Source of the DNA: an uncultured Lachnospiraceae bacterium
GTDB lineage: Bacteria; Bacillota; Clostridia; Lachnospirales; Lachnospiraceae
Length of the DNA: 64,000 nt
Reading direction: 5' to 3'
Assembly (NCBI GenBank): GCA_910580195.1
Contig: CAJTWA010000004.1
Span: 60,267-124,266, forward strand
The translations under genes and the position numbers were made by a program. The notes beneath the pieces were generated by a model, which was not told the DNA's origin, made no database searches, and saw only the letters and a list, made by a program, of their open reading frames with translations. Every line of letters starts with the position of its first letter. Positions within the stretch are counted from its first letter, which is position 1. Positions 42,292 through 51,656 of this stretch are shown here, in pieces.

Positions 42292-43758
42292 TCATGCCCA
42301 ATAGGGAATATATTTCATATACCGGGGAGCCGTTGTATTGTCAAGCGGCCGCAAAAATTTTGCATCTATAGTATCCTTGATAATTCTGGATGCTTTATAA
42401 CTTTCTTTTACAGAAAGCCCAAACACCTTACGGATATCAGTATTATTGATTGCTTCAAAATTAACATACGCCAGACATGCCTGCATATAGCAAGTCCTGA
42501 TTCTGTCTTCTTTCGTTGTCATATCAAACGGTATCTTTGCAAATAGTACCGCCTTTGTAAATTGGTTATTCTGATTCTCAATTCTTGGCGCCAACAATTC
42601 ATTCTTTCCCGTAGCTTCAATAATCTTATCGTAACCGCTTCCCCGTTCTTCACAAATACCACACTTATGCATAAACCCGGCTATATTTTCATTTCTTGAA
42701 ACTGGCACGGAATCCACGATACGCTCAATTGCCACTAATGGCGCACCTGCATTGGAAAATTCAATTCGGTTTTGAAATACTTCTACCATCGGATTTGTGC
42801 CGCGTTGCTGCAGGTCTTGATGGATCATAGCATTTGCCAACAACTCTCGAATGGCAATCTCGGGAAAACTGACGATAGATTTTCGCGTAGCTTCAACAAT
42901 AATTTCTTCCTGCGGAATAATAGCCATAATATACTGCACAATATCTTCATGGGAAAATGCATAGCCGCCGGTAAATTCTTTTTCCCGAATTGCATTTAAT
43001 CTGGATTTTTCTTTATACCATATTACTCGGACAGAGCGTCGATGCAAATTTTCAAATTTCTTCAAATCTTTTGCAATCATAAGCGCACCCATATTCGTAA
43101 TATCCCAGTTTCCAGCATCATTTTTTACAATAAATTTCTCATGCTGCAAATCCTCTAAAATTTTATCACGGTTTCTTGGGATAGGTATCTCAAGTTTATC
43201 ATAATATTGTGAAAAATCCATCATGCTGACCATTGAATCTTCATCCAGATTACCCATAGCTATCCGCAGTTCATATGGGATAGCATCAAATGTTCTCCAT
43301 AATTCCCTTTCTTTATCTGGATAATCCTACAAATTTTTCTTATTTGTTCCAATACGGATATACTCTGCCCCAGCAAATTGAACTGGCTGTTTTTCTGCAC
43401 ATGGAATCTCTAGCAATACAACAATTCCATTTTCCATTGAAATCTCAAAAAAACGGAAATTAATCCTAGGGAAAAGCATCCGGGAGAGCCACGCTTCTAA
43501 TTCTTCATTCCCCTTTTTCATCTTCCGATATTGGAATTCTGTTCCTACAATTTCATGCGTATCATCCTGTACGCCCCAAACTAAATAAGCTTTGGGCCTT
43601 TCACATAATGCTGCTGAATTGCTGAGTGCAGAAATATACTCTCCTATCATTTGCGGCTCTTTATTATTGCATTTGAACTCTACCTATTCTGTTTCACTTG
43701 GTAATTTTGCAAGTTCGCGAACAAGGCTTTGTAGATATTCCACTGAACGAATTGACAT
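42292..43758 (-). pseudogene. AlbA-type DNA-binding/ATPase protein broken by two in-frame amber codons
   Basis: One continuous frame from ATG 43758 (GGAAGTGAG ahead) to 42292, 488 codons, interrupted only by TAG at 43684-43686 and TAG at 43327-43329. The first piece (SALSNSAALCERPKAYLVWGVQDDTHEIVGT) is the AlbA_2/Schlafen-type domain. The last piece (IRELLANAMIHQDL, CEERGSGYDKIIEATG) is the ATPase/HATPase_c_4-like domain common in these regulators. From family habit the first TAG replaces Trp (ETE-W-VEF) and the second probably Lys. No frameshift is present. A pseudogene is the simplest reading; the piece 42292-43257 could still be made from an internal start. Confidence 0.8.
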
Positions 43759-43863
43759 TTTCTCACTTCCTTTTACAAAAATGGCATCTTCTATTGAAAT
43801 GAACTGAATCAGCTCCGCCAATGCCCCAACCATAAAGGCATCATTCCGCCATAGGATGCGTAT

Positions 43864-44799
43864 CTATAAAATGGACAAAAAACGGCAGATTGCCGCAACT
43901 GCCGGTATGGTTGCCACGGACAGGAGCGTGGTAAAAGCCACGCCCTTAGAGGCCAGCTCACTGTCACATTCATACTGCTGGGCAAGCATGGCCGTCATGC
44001 TGCCTACCGGGGTTGCCAGCATCACAAGGCAGACCCCCAGCAATGTTGGGTTTTCCACAAATTTGGAAATGGCAATCATGCCCAGCACAGGGATCCCCAC
44101 AAGTTTAATTGCGGAAAATACTAACAGCCGCACATCTTTTGCCATATCCTGCAGGGACATCTGCCCAAAGGACGCCCCAATTACCATCATGCTCAAAGGC
44201 GCAGTCAGGTTTGCAAACATGTCAAAAACTTGGGCAAAGAGTTCCGGCACCTGCACATTCCCAAAATACAAGGCTAACGCCCCAAGGCTTGCCAGCACGC
44301 CTACATTCCCTATTTTTTTCAAGGTATCCGGCAGCATACCCGCCCTGCCTTCCTGCTTGGCATCTAGGCACAGAATCCCATACGTGTAAATCAGCACATT
44401 ATAAATCAGCACAAACAATGCCGCATACAGCAGGGATTCTTTCCCATACAAGGCGGACAGAATGGGAAAGCCCATAAAGCCGATATTGGAAAATACAGTC
44501 ATCACCCGGTACACCCCATACTGGGATTTTGGCACATCCAAGGCTTTGGGCAGGACTGCCGCAGCCAGCATCAGGCACAGGAACATAGCGGCAGCAATGA
44601 AGACAGTAACCGCCAATTCCTCCGGCTGGATCCAGCTCCCGCCAGACACGCTGGAAAGAATCATGGCCGGGTTGGCAATGTTTACCACAATCCAAGATAT
44701 TTTTTTGCAGGCGCCCTCATCCAAAATCTGTTTGCGCTCTGCAAAAAATCCAGCCAGCATAACCAAAAACAAAACCGCCATTTGTTGTAAAATCAGCAT
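43864..44799 (-). CDS. AEC-family transporter (auxin efflux carrier fold)
   Basis: A 311-residue membrane protein with ten hydrophobic segments. NIGFMGFPILSALYG, the crossover region with PLSMMVIGASFG and MLATPVGSMTAMLAQQYECDSELASKGVAFTTLLSVATIP are typical of bacterial AEC transporters, which carry small organic acids such as malate or malonate. The ATG at 44799 has AGAGGAG or AAGGATT upstream. No metabolic partner gene is adjacent, so the substrate is open. Confidence 0.9.
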   Translation of the reverse strand: MLILQQMAVLFLVMLAGFFAERKQILDEGACKKISWIVVNIANPAMILSSVSGGSWIQPEELAVTVFIAAAMFLCLMLAAAVLPKALDVPKSQYGVYRVMTVFSNIGFMGFPILSALYGKESLLYAALFVLIYNVLIYTYGILCLDAKQEGRAGMLPDTLKKIGNVGVLASLGALALYFGNVQVPELFAQVFDMFANLTAPLSMMVIGASFGQMSLQDMAKDVRLLVFSAIKLVGIPVLGMIAISKFVENPTLLGVCLVMLATPVGSMTAMLAQQYECDSELASKGVAFTTLLSVATIPAVAAICRFLSIL

Positions 44800-45040
44800 A
44801 ATCCTTATTACTCCTCTGTCACGCAGGTATCCCCTGTTTTTCTAATCTGATGCAGCCCAGCATTAAGGAACCTGTTGCAAAAGGCTGTACCATCTGCCAG
44901 TATATTCCTGTTTCTTCCTATTTTTACTCTGGCAATATATATACTGCAACAAACTGCCCAAAACATACCCACAGTTTACCACAAAGGGCTTTGGCCGTAA
45001 AGAGTTGTATTGTGCTATGTGTAACATCTGTCTATGCAGA

Positions 45041-45136
45041 AATGAACCACCCAGCTGCAAGCAACGGAGTATTCCTTCCCAGCTTCTTCTCCCAGAACGC
45101 TGTAAGCAGCGGAGTATCAAACCATGAAAGACTGAA
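45041..45136. repeat. Dispersed ~95-bp repeat, copy 2
   Basis: Counterpart of 10073-10166 at about 80 percent identity by eye. As at the first site, it is followed shortly by a palindromic GGGCTG element (here 45160-45188). Confidence 0.7.
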
Positions 45137-45159
45137 ACCAAGCATACAGGCATACGCCA

Positions 45160-45188
45160 GAGGGCTGCTAAATCCTCCAGCAGCCCTC
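45160..45188. terminator. Hairpin GAGGGCTGCT/AGCAGCCCTC
   Basis: A perfect 10-bp stem with a 9-base loop, followed on the plus strand by CTATGTTCTCTT. It could be a terminator or a remnant of a GGGGCTG-type element. No clear gene reads into it from the plus side. Confidence 0.4.
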
Positions 45189-45196
45189 CTATGTTC

Positions 45197-45254
45197 TCTT
45201 ATAGGAAATACCGTGCCACTGTGAAGTGATGAAGTGCATGAATTTCCTATAAGA
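45197..45254. repeat. 13-bp inverted repeat TCTTATAGGAAAT in the repeat-rich gap
   Basis: Arms 45197-45209 and 45242-45254 are exact inverted copies around a 32-base loop. The remaining part of the gap 44800-45399 has further small palindromes, including CCCCTCA/TGAGGGG at 45338-45355. Confidence 0.6.
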
Positions 45255-45367
45255 TAAAACCCTCCGGGAGGATGCGCACTCGCACGAAGGGTATTATGTC
45301 GCCAAGGCGACCGTGCTCGGCGCGCAAAGTGAGCAAGCCCCTCAAGATTGAGGGGATAGGGGAGTTG

Positions 45368-45385
45368 AAGTGGGCTTGCCCACTT
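45368..45385 (-). terminator. Hairpin after the GH3 gene
   Basis: AAGTGGGC/GCCCACTT forms a perfect stem 15 bases after the GH3 stop. On the minus strand no T-run follows, so termination there is uncertain; a second stem (45338-45355) follows. Confidence 0.45.
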
Positions 45386-45399
45386 TGTTCTAATATAAC

Positions 45400-47862
45400 T
45401 TATCCAAACCTCCTCGCCAGCGCAATCACCCGCCCTGCACAGGCGCGTATCTCTTCCCCGGAAAGCTCCCCTTCCCGGTAAGCCCGGCGGATATCCGCAT
45501 CATCCTCTGGGTTCCCCGGCATAATGATGTCATTCCCAGCAGCCGCGCATTTCCAAGGCCTGCTCCCATCTTTTGGGACTGTCGTGTTCCAATCAGACAT
45601 GACTGCTCCGCCAAACCCCCACTCTTTACGCAGAACCGTAGTGCAAAGCCCTTTCAGGTTTGCCGCATGGATGCCATTAATCCGGTTATACGAAGTCATG
45701 ACAGCGGCAGGCGCGCCCTTTTTCACCGCAATTTCAAATCCCCGGAGGTAAATTTCCCGCAGCGCCCGCTGGGAAACGCAGGCGTCTACCCCCATCCGGT
45801 TATCCTCTTGGTTATTGCAGGCAAAATGTTTTACTACCACCCCGCAGCGCCCGCTTTCCTGCACCCCCAAAACGGCAGCAGCAGCCATCATCCCCGTCAG
45901 GTAAGGGTCTTCGGAATAATATTCAAAGTTCCGCCCGCACAATGGGTTCCTCTGGATATTCATGCCCGGCGCCAGCCACAAATCCACATGGAATTCCTCC
46001 ATTTCTGCTGCAATAGCCCGGCCAAAATCCTTCATCAGCCCGGTATCCCACGTCTGTGCCAGCGCCGTCCCTACCGGAAATGCCGTACAGTACTGGTAAT
46101 ACGTATCTGCATCCTCATGGGATTCCATCTCCTCCAAAAAACCATTTTCCAAAGATCCAAGGACCCCAGCCCCATATACCGAACCAGATTCCCGGTCTGC
46201 CTGATAACTTTGCCGCAGGCGCAGCCCTGCCGGGCCGTCCGCCATAATCAAGGAACGTACCCCATACGCCTTTTCCAACGCCTCCGTTGTTTCCCCAGCA
46301 GAGCCCGGCACGCGGATCCCGGAGGAACCAAGGGTGCTGGCTCCTTGGGTGATATTCCCGTACAAAAGGGGGATTAGTTCCTCAATGGGCAGTTTCTCCG
46401 CTAGTTGGGAGGGAAAGGCTTGTTCCCTGTCTGCCTTAGGAACCTCTGCCTTAGGCTGAAAAAGGAAAGATGGCGTTTCCTGCTGCCCATCCCTCCCCTT
46501 CCGGTCCTGCTGCCCCACATCTTGCCCGTCTGCCCCTTCTGCATCCAAATCCTCAAACCCTTCCTGTTTTTGGCATATTTCCTCAGTCCGCTCCAGTACG
46601 GCCAATTCCGGGACAATAAGCAACGCTGCAAGCTCTATGGAACCTGCATCCTTTCCAAGCCACAGGCCATATGTGCCCGCGCCAACCTCCCACGCCTGCC
46701 GCCCTTCTGAGAAGCTTGCAAGCTGTTCCTGCCCAATTGCAATGGTAAGCTGCTGGGTTTCCCCCGGCTGCAGAAGCATTGTCTTGCCAAATCCCACAAG
46801 CCGCTGGTATTCTTTGTTCCCCGGCAAAGTAACATAGGCCTGCACTACTTCCCGGCCTGCATAAATATCCCCGTCATTTTTCACGGAAACAGCAACCTCT
46901 ACCCCCGTTTCCCTTACCTTCAGCCCTTCAAAAGAAACGGAAAAATCCGTATAAGAAAGCCCATAGCCAAACGGGAACAGCGGCTGTACCCCAAAACTGC
47001 TGAAATACCGGTATCCCACGTAAATCCCTTCCCGGTATTCCTCTTTTTCCAAATCTCCATTCAGCGCGCCAAAGTTTTCTGCAAAAGGATAGTCCCCATA
47101 CCTTCTGGCCCATGTGGCCGTCAGCCTGCCTCCCGGCGCAGACTTGCCAAGGAGCACATCCGCAGCGGCGCGTCCCCCATCCTGCCCCGGAAGGGAAATG
47201 CAAAGCACGGCCTTAATATTTTCTGCCTCTTCCAAAATATCCGTCAGCTCTACCGGCCCGCCCACATTTAAAATAAGCACAATGGGGATGCCCTGCCGGT
47301 TCAGATATAAAATCTGCTCTTTTTCTTCCTGACTTAAGTAATAATCCCCTTCTGCCAGACGGCGGTCAATCCCTTCCCCAGACCTCCTGCTAATCACATA
47401 AAGAGCCGCTTGGGCCCCTTCCAAATCTCCCTTTTGGATGCTGCGCCCCTCCGGCAGGTAAAAAGGGTTCTGGGCATAGGCGTCAAAGGGGTTCTCGGTC
47501 TGCTTTGCATCCTCCAGAATCTTTGCTTTCCATACATTCCTTGCATCCTCATAACGCCCCCTGTAATCCTCCAGCCATCCTTCGCTGGTAATCGGCACGC
47601 CAGCCTCCTTAAGCCCCCCGTAAATGGTGCTGTTTTCCCGGTTATTCACATCCCCGGAACCTGTGCCGCCCTTTACCGTCTTAACTGCGCCGCTGCCAAA
47701 GAGCGCAACCGCTTTGGATGCCTGCAATGGAAGCATCCCCTCATTTTTTAAGAGCACCATCCCCTCCGCTGCCAATTCCCGCGCCAGCCTCCCGTGCCTC
47801 AGTTCCCGTTCCGAAGGGTTCTTTTCCAATGTCCCGCTATGGGGAAATCTTAATTTTTCCAT
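45400..47862 (-). CDS. Glycoside hydrolase family 3 beta-glucosidase with swapped domain order
   Basis: An 820-residue enzyme. The part usually C-terminal comes first: AAEGMVLLKNEGMLPLQ, VALFGSGAVKTVKGGTGSGDVNN (GH3_C) and a fibronectin-III-like segment near residues 300-380. The (beta/alpha)8 catalytic domain is at the end, with VVKHFACNNQEDNR and the nucleophile Asp757 in AVMSDWNTT. This order is known for some ruminal enzymes such as the R. albus beta-glucosidase. There is no signal peptide, so it acts on imported sugars. The ATG at 47862 has AAAGGAGA seven bases upstream; the open frame upstream to 47919 is not needed. It follows the sugar ABC permease and likely splits beta-glucosides. 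Confidence 0.92.
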   Translation of the reverse strand: MEKLRFPHSGTLEKNPSERELRHGRLARELAAEGMVLLKNEGMLPLQASKAVALFGSGAVKTVKGGTGSGDVNNRENSTIYGGLKEAGVPITSEGWLEDYRGRYEDARNVWKAKILEDAKQTENPFDAYAQNPFYLPEGRSIQKGDLEGAQAALYVISRRSGEGIDRRLAEGDYYLSQEEKEQILYLNRQGIPIVLILNVGGPVELTDILEEAENIKAVLCISLPGQDGGRAAADVLLGKSAPGGRLTATWARRYGDYPFAENFGALNGDLEKEEYREGIYVGYRYFSSFGVQPLFPFGYGLSYTDFSVSFEGLKVRETGVEVAVSVKNDGDIYAGREVVQAYVTLPGNKEYQRLVGFGKTMLLQPGETQQLTIAIGQEQLASFSEGRQAWEVGAGTYGLWLGKDAGSIELAALLIVPELAVLERTEEICQKQEGFEDLDAEGADGQDVGQQDRKGRDGQQETPSFLFQPKAEVPKADREQAFPSQLAEKLPIEELIPLLYGNITQGASTLGSSGIRVPGSAGETTEALEKAYGVRSLIMADGPAGLRLRQSYQADRESGSVYGAGVLGSLENGFLEEMESHEDADTYYQYCTAFPVGTALAQTWDTGLMKDFGRAIAAEMEEFHVDLWLAPGMNIQRNPLCGRNFEYYSEDPYLTGMMAAAAVLGVQESGRCGVVVKHFACNNQEDNRMGVDACVSQRALREIYLRGFEIAVKKGAPAAVMTSYNRINGIHAANLKGLCTTVLRKEWGFGGAVMSDWNTTVPKDGSRPWKCAAAGNDIIMPGNPEDDADIRRAYREGELSGEEIRACAGRVIALARRFG

Positions 47863-47980
47863 CTGTTCTCCTTTCCAAAAAAAGAATCCAGCCCCATAAG
47901 CCGCATAGGCCCATGGCAAAGGCTGAATTCCATCATTTCTTTTTTACATTCTCCGTTGCCTATCCATAAAAACTGTCCGC

Positions 47981-48826
47981 CTACTCTTTCACGCCTCCCA
48001 GCGTTACGCCTGCAATAATATATTTTGACAGGAGCAGGTACACAAGGATAATCGGCACAATTGCCACCAGAATCATCATATATATTTTCCCCATATCGAA
48101 ATTCATGTAATCTGCGCCCCGAAGGGTTGCAATCAGGATTGGCACAGTCATCTTATCTTTTGACTGGATTACCAATGCCGGGACAAAATAATTGTTCCAT
48201 GAACCTACAAACGTGAAGATTGCCTGCACCGCAACGGCCGGCTTCATAATGGGGAGGACAATCCGGTTAAATGTCTTGAATTCCCCAGACCCGTCTATCC
48301 TTGCCGCTTCCACCAAAGACAGCGGAAGGGAGGACTGCAGGTAACTGTACATAAAATAGAATACAGACGGGGAAGCAATGGAAGGGATAATCAGCGGAAG
48401 CAGGGAATCATACATCCCCATATTTGTCACTAACCGCAGGAACCCCATTGCCGTCACCTGCGTCGGCATTACAAGGATGGCCATGATAAATGTAAATGCC
48501 ACTTTTTTACATTTAAAATTATAGGCATAAAGGCCATAGGCTGTCAATGCTGAAAAATACGTACAGATTGCTGCCGAACAGCCGGAAACTACTAAGCTGT
48601 TTAAGATCCCCCGGAACATAGGGAATGTCCCGTCATTGGCAACGTTCTTAAGGTTCTCAAGAAAATAACTTCCCGGAAGGGCAGAAAACCCCTTCTGCAG
48701 GTCCGCATGGGAGCGGGTCGCATTGACAAACAGGATATAGAAGAAAAACAAACACATAAATGACAGTATAATTAATACAATATGTGCAAAAATACTCCTT
48801 AACTGATTTGGGCCTTTTGATTTCAT
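47981..48826 (-). CDS. Carbohydrate ABC transporter permease (MalG type)
   Basis: A 281-residue CUT1 inner-membrane permease with six hydrophobic segments and the EAA loop LVEAARIDGSGEFKTFNRIVLPIMKPA, which contacts the ATPase. It lies 4 bases after its partner permease and upstream of the GH3 enzyme. No ATPase gene is in the locus, so a shared MsmX-type ATPase is likely, as usual for CUT1 systems of Firmicutes. Confidence 0.94.
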   Translation of the reverse strand: MKSKGPNQLRSIFAHIVLIILSFMCLFFFYILFVNATRSHADLQKGFSALPGSYFLENLKNVANDGTFPMFRGILNSLVVSGCSAAICTYFSALTAYGLYAYNFKCKKVAFTFIMAILVMPTQVTAMGFLRLVTNMGMYDSLLPLIIPSIASPSVFYFMYSYLQSSLPLSLVEAARIDGSGEFKTFNRIVLPIMKPAVAVQAIFTFVGSWNNYFVPALVIQSKDKMTVPILIATLRGADYMNFDMGKIYMMILVAIVPIILVYLLLSKYIIAGVTLGGVKE

Positions 48827-48830
48827 AAGC

Positions 48831-49781
48831 TTATGCCCTCCTTTGCTTTTTTGCTTTTTTCGCAGCCGCCTTTGAGCCGTCCGGGTCGTCGTTATTTGTC
48901 ATCCGGTACACCACAAAGCACAAAATCCCGCTGACAATAAACAGGTACACCGACAATGCCCCAGCCATGCCGTAATTCTTGCTTTTCAGGTGACTGTTCA
49001 AAAACATAATCAATGTCATGGAAGTCCGGTCAGGGGTCCCCTGCCCATTTGTCAGGATCTGCGGGACGTCAAACATCTGCAAGCCGCCGATAATGGAGGT
49101 AATCAAAGTATACGCAAGGATTGGCCGTATCTGGGGAAGGGTAATATAGAAAAACCGCTGGATGCTGTTGCATCCGTCCAGCTCCGAAGCCTCAAAAATA
49201 TCAGGGCTAATCCCCATAATGGCAGCCATCAGCATAATCGTGGAATTTCCAAACCACATCAGGAAATTCATAAGCCCCACCAGTGAACGGGTTCCAAAAA
49301 CAGAACCCAGAAAATCAACTGGCTGCTGGATCCACCCCATGGACATCAAAATAGAATTGATGGGGCCATTTGTGGAAAACATAGTAAAAAACAGCATTGC
49401 AAACGCAGATGCCATAATTAGGTTCGGAAGGTAAATTACGACCTTAAAGAACTGTGTCCCATGGATCTTAAGCCGTGCGTCCACAAACCATTCTGCCAGC
49501 AGCAATGCAATTACAATCTGGGGGATAAACCCGATAATCCACAGAATCATGGTATTGCCTGCATATTTCAGCAAATCAGATCCTAACAGGCTGATGTAAT
49601 TCGCTAGGCCGATAAAGTTTGGCCCCACTTCCTTGATCCCAGAACGGTAATATTCAAAAAAACTATACCGGACAGTATCTACCAATGGGATAAAGGAAAA
49701 TATGAAAAAGCTCACAAAAAACGGAAGGATAAACAAGTATCCCCACTTCGCATAATCTATCTTTTTATGTTTCGTTTTCAT
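48831..49781 (-). CDS. Sugar ABC transporter permease (MalF type)
   Basis: A 316-residue CUT1 permease. The N-terminus WGYLFILPFFVSFFIFSFIPLVDTVRYSFFEY and the EAA loop IFEASELDGCNSIQRFFYITLPQIRP are present. The ATG at 49781 has AAAGGGGTGG upstream; an open frame to 49856 is weaker. Partner of the permease at 47981 and of the binding protein at 49919. The C-terminus is a basic tail (KAAAKKAKKQRRA). Confidence 0.94.
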   Translation of the reverse strand: MKTKHKKIDYAKWGYLFILPFFVSFFIFSFIPLVDTVRYSFFEYYRSGIKEVGPNFIGLANYISLLGSDLLKYAGNTMILWIIGFIPQIVIALLLAEWFVDARLKIHGTQFFKVVIYLPNLIMASAFAMLFFTMFSTNGPINSILMSMGWIQQPVDFLGSVFGTRSLVGLMNFLMWFGNSTIMLMAAIMGISPDIFEASELDGCNSIQRFFYITLPQIRPILAYTLITSIIGGLQMFDVPQILTNGQGTPDRTSMTLIMFLNSHLKSKNYGMAGALSVYLFIVSGILCFVVYRMTNNDDPDGSKAAAKKAKKQRRA

Positions 49782-49918
49782 AAACTGCCACCCCTTTCTC
49801 TGTATGGCGCTGCCGAAGCTATATGCAGCAGCGCCAAGCCCCTTTATCTTGGGCATTTTCTCTTGGTACTTTTAGGCAACGTCCCCTTGGCACGGTATGT
49901 AACCGCCCCAAGCCTATT

Positions 49919-51343
49919 TTACTGGGGCCACTGGATTTCTGTAATGTCTGGGTAACGCTCCTTGACTGCCGTTTCAAAATTGCTTTTCGCCTTGTCAAAA
50001 TCTACCTGCCCTTGCAAATAGTCATTAAAAGCGTTCTGGATTAATTCTACGCATCCTTGGTCATACGCAGAAAGGGGAGCAATCACAATATTTTCTGCCA
50101 CTGGCACAAAATACTTGAATGCATTCTGCCCTCCTAAGAACGCAGAGGAAAATCCTTTGTCATCCTTTGCCGCCTGCTGCATGCCTGTCTTCGTATTAGT
50201 AAAATCAGAGTATTCCTTGGAAATTTTCAGCAGGTTCCCCTGGTCCGCAGTCACTGCAAGGATAATATCCTTCACATGTTTCGGGTTATCGGTCCCTGTG
50301 CAGGCATGGACATAAGATCCGCCCCAGTTATATTCCTGCGGCGGGTTTGTAACCGCCCATGCGCCCTCTTCGCCATCCCAGTTGTCCTTCAAGTTAAAAT
50401 CAATCCCCCATGCCGGGAACAGGAAAGCAAATACTTTTGACGCAGAACCCATTGACTTGTTCCAGTCATCGTTAAACTGCCCCTTCACGCTCTTGTCCAG
50501 ATAGCCTGCATCCAGCCATTCTTTGGAATCTGCAATCCAGTCCATGATTTTCTGGTCGACTTTAATCACCGTTTCCCCCGGGCTGACCCAGGACTGCGCA
50601 ATGCTGTTGCCATAAAGGCGGAAGGTATCTGCATAAGAGGCAAACGTATAATATCCCTTATCCTTCAGTTCCTGCGCCGTTGCTTTCATCGTATCCCAGT
50701 CTTTCACCTTTTTCCCTACTTCTTCCGGGTCGTCTGTGCCGAATACATCTTTTGCAATGTCCCGCCGGTACACCAAAAGCCCCGGGCAGCACTGCCAGGT
50801 AGACCCCCGCTGGACGCCGTTTGTATCAGAAGCTGTCACTTTCGTAAAGCTGTACTGGTCTGCCATATCCTTTTCTGGGTCAATCCCTAAGTCCGTAAGG
50901 GGCATAGCGGCGTCTGCTTCTGCATCGGTATATTTATTCACATAGTCCGTTTCTGACAAGAAAATATCCACCTTGTCATCGTCCGCTGCATCCGCCTGCT
51001 TCATCAGGGCTTCATCCAGCTTCTGCTGGTACACGCCGTCTTGGTTCGGGTTAACTGTCCAATGGATCTCAGTCCCATCTTTTAAGGTCGTCACTGTCCC
51101 ATCCTTAGAAGTTTTCACTACCTCTGGGTAAACAGCTTCTACACGTTCCCTGAATTCATTGTTCCAGCTATAGATGTTAATCACCTTGCCTTCTTCTGCA
51201 TCTGCCGCTACGTCCTGTCCATCCTCTGTGCTGGCAGAATCCCCGCCTTTGCTGGATCCCTCATTGGATGGACTCCCGCACCCGGACAATACGCTTGCTG
51301 CCATGGCTGCTGCCAATAAGATGCTGACTGCCTTCCTTTTCAT
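49919..51343 (-). CDS. Extracellular sugar-binding lipoprotein (CUT1)
   Basis: A 474-residue family 1 solute-binding protein. The signal peptide ends in a lipobox (ASVLSGCGS), so it is tethered outside by a lipid on Cys. An Asp/Glu/Ser linker follows, and aromatic residues typical of sugar contact appear throughout (for example WVSPGETVIKV, FPAWGIDFN). The ATG at 51343 has AAGGAGG upstream. First gene of the operon with two permeases and GH3. The ligand is probably a beta-glucan oligosaccharide, inferred from the enzymes around it. Confidence 0.93.
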   Translation of the reverse strand: MKRKAVSILLAAAMAASVLSGCGSPSNEGSSKGGDSASTEDGQDVAADAEEGKVINIYSWNNEFRERVEAVYPEVVKTSKDGTVTTLKDGTEIHWTVNPNQDGVYQQKLDEALMKQADAADDDKVDIFLSETDYVNKYTDAEADAAMPLTDLGIDPEKDMADQYSFTKVTASDTNGVQRGSTWQCCPGLLVYRRDIAKDVFGTDDPEEVGKKVKDWDTMKATAQELKDKGYYTFASYADTFRLYGNSIAQSWVSPGETVIKVDQKIMDWIADSKEWLDAGYLDKSVKGQFNDDWNKSMGSASKVFAFLFPAWGIDFNLKDNWDGEEGAWAVTNPPQEYNWGGSYVHACTGTDNPKHVKDIILAVTADQGNLLKISKEYSDFTNTKTGMQQAAKDDKGFSSAFLGGQNAFKYFVPVAENIVIAPLSAYDQGCVELIQNAFNDYLQGQVDFDKAKSNFETAVKERYPDITEIQWPQ

Positions 51344-51456
51344 GTCATAAATCCTCCTTTTGTTCTTGCGCGGCACTGCGCTCACGGCGGCCGCACATTT
51401 AGTTTGTGGCAGGATTATACCGTAAATTTTAGGAAGGATATACTATGGATTTTAAC

Positions 51457-51516
51457 AAAATATCAGATTCATGACACCTTTTGGGATTTTATTTTATGTC
51501 ATGATTCTGATATTTT
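51457..51516. promoter_or_regulatory. 20-bp inverted repeat in the divergent sugar-locus intergenic region
   Basis: Arms 51457-51476 (AAAATATCAGATTCATGACA) and 51497-51516 are inverted with one mismatch, 20 bases apart. The placement between the divergently transcribed binding-protein operon and the phosphorylases suits a shared operator, perhaps for the AraC protein at 57116; a hairpin in the leader RNA is the alternative. The gap 51344-51656 holds nothing else I can name. Confidence 0.6.
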
Positions 51517-51656
51517 TCTCATGTTTCTGGTTTTCTCTATATGGAAATTCCGATATGATATTCCTACAAAACGATACGCCCGGCTCTGCATATGAAAACC
51601 TATCCTGTACCATATGCTTAAGGCGCAGCCGGGGCAATGTGAAAGGAGAATAAGAT

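Noticed and set aside
44850..45224. 124-residue plus-strand frame through the repeat region
   Set aside because: It and the frame at 10052-10270 look alike only because both read through the same dispersed DNA repeat; no start signals.
7189..51400. Several GCGGCCGC octamers (near 7190, 42340 and 51390)
   Set aside because: Rare palindromes, but three sites in 64 kb without other pattern do not justify a claim.
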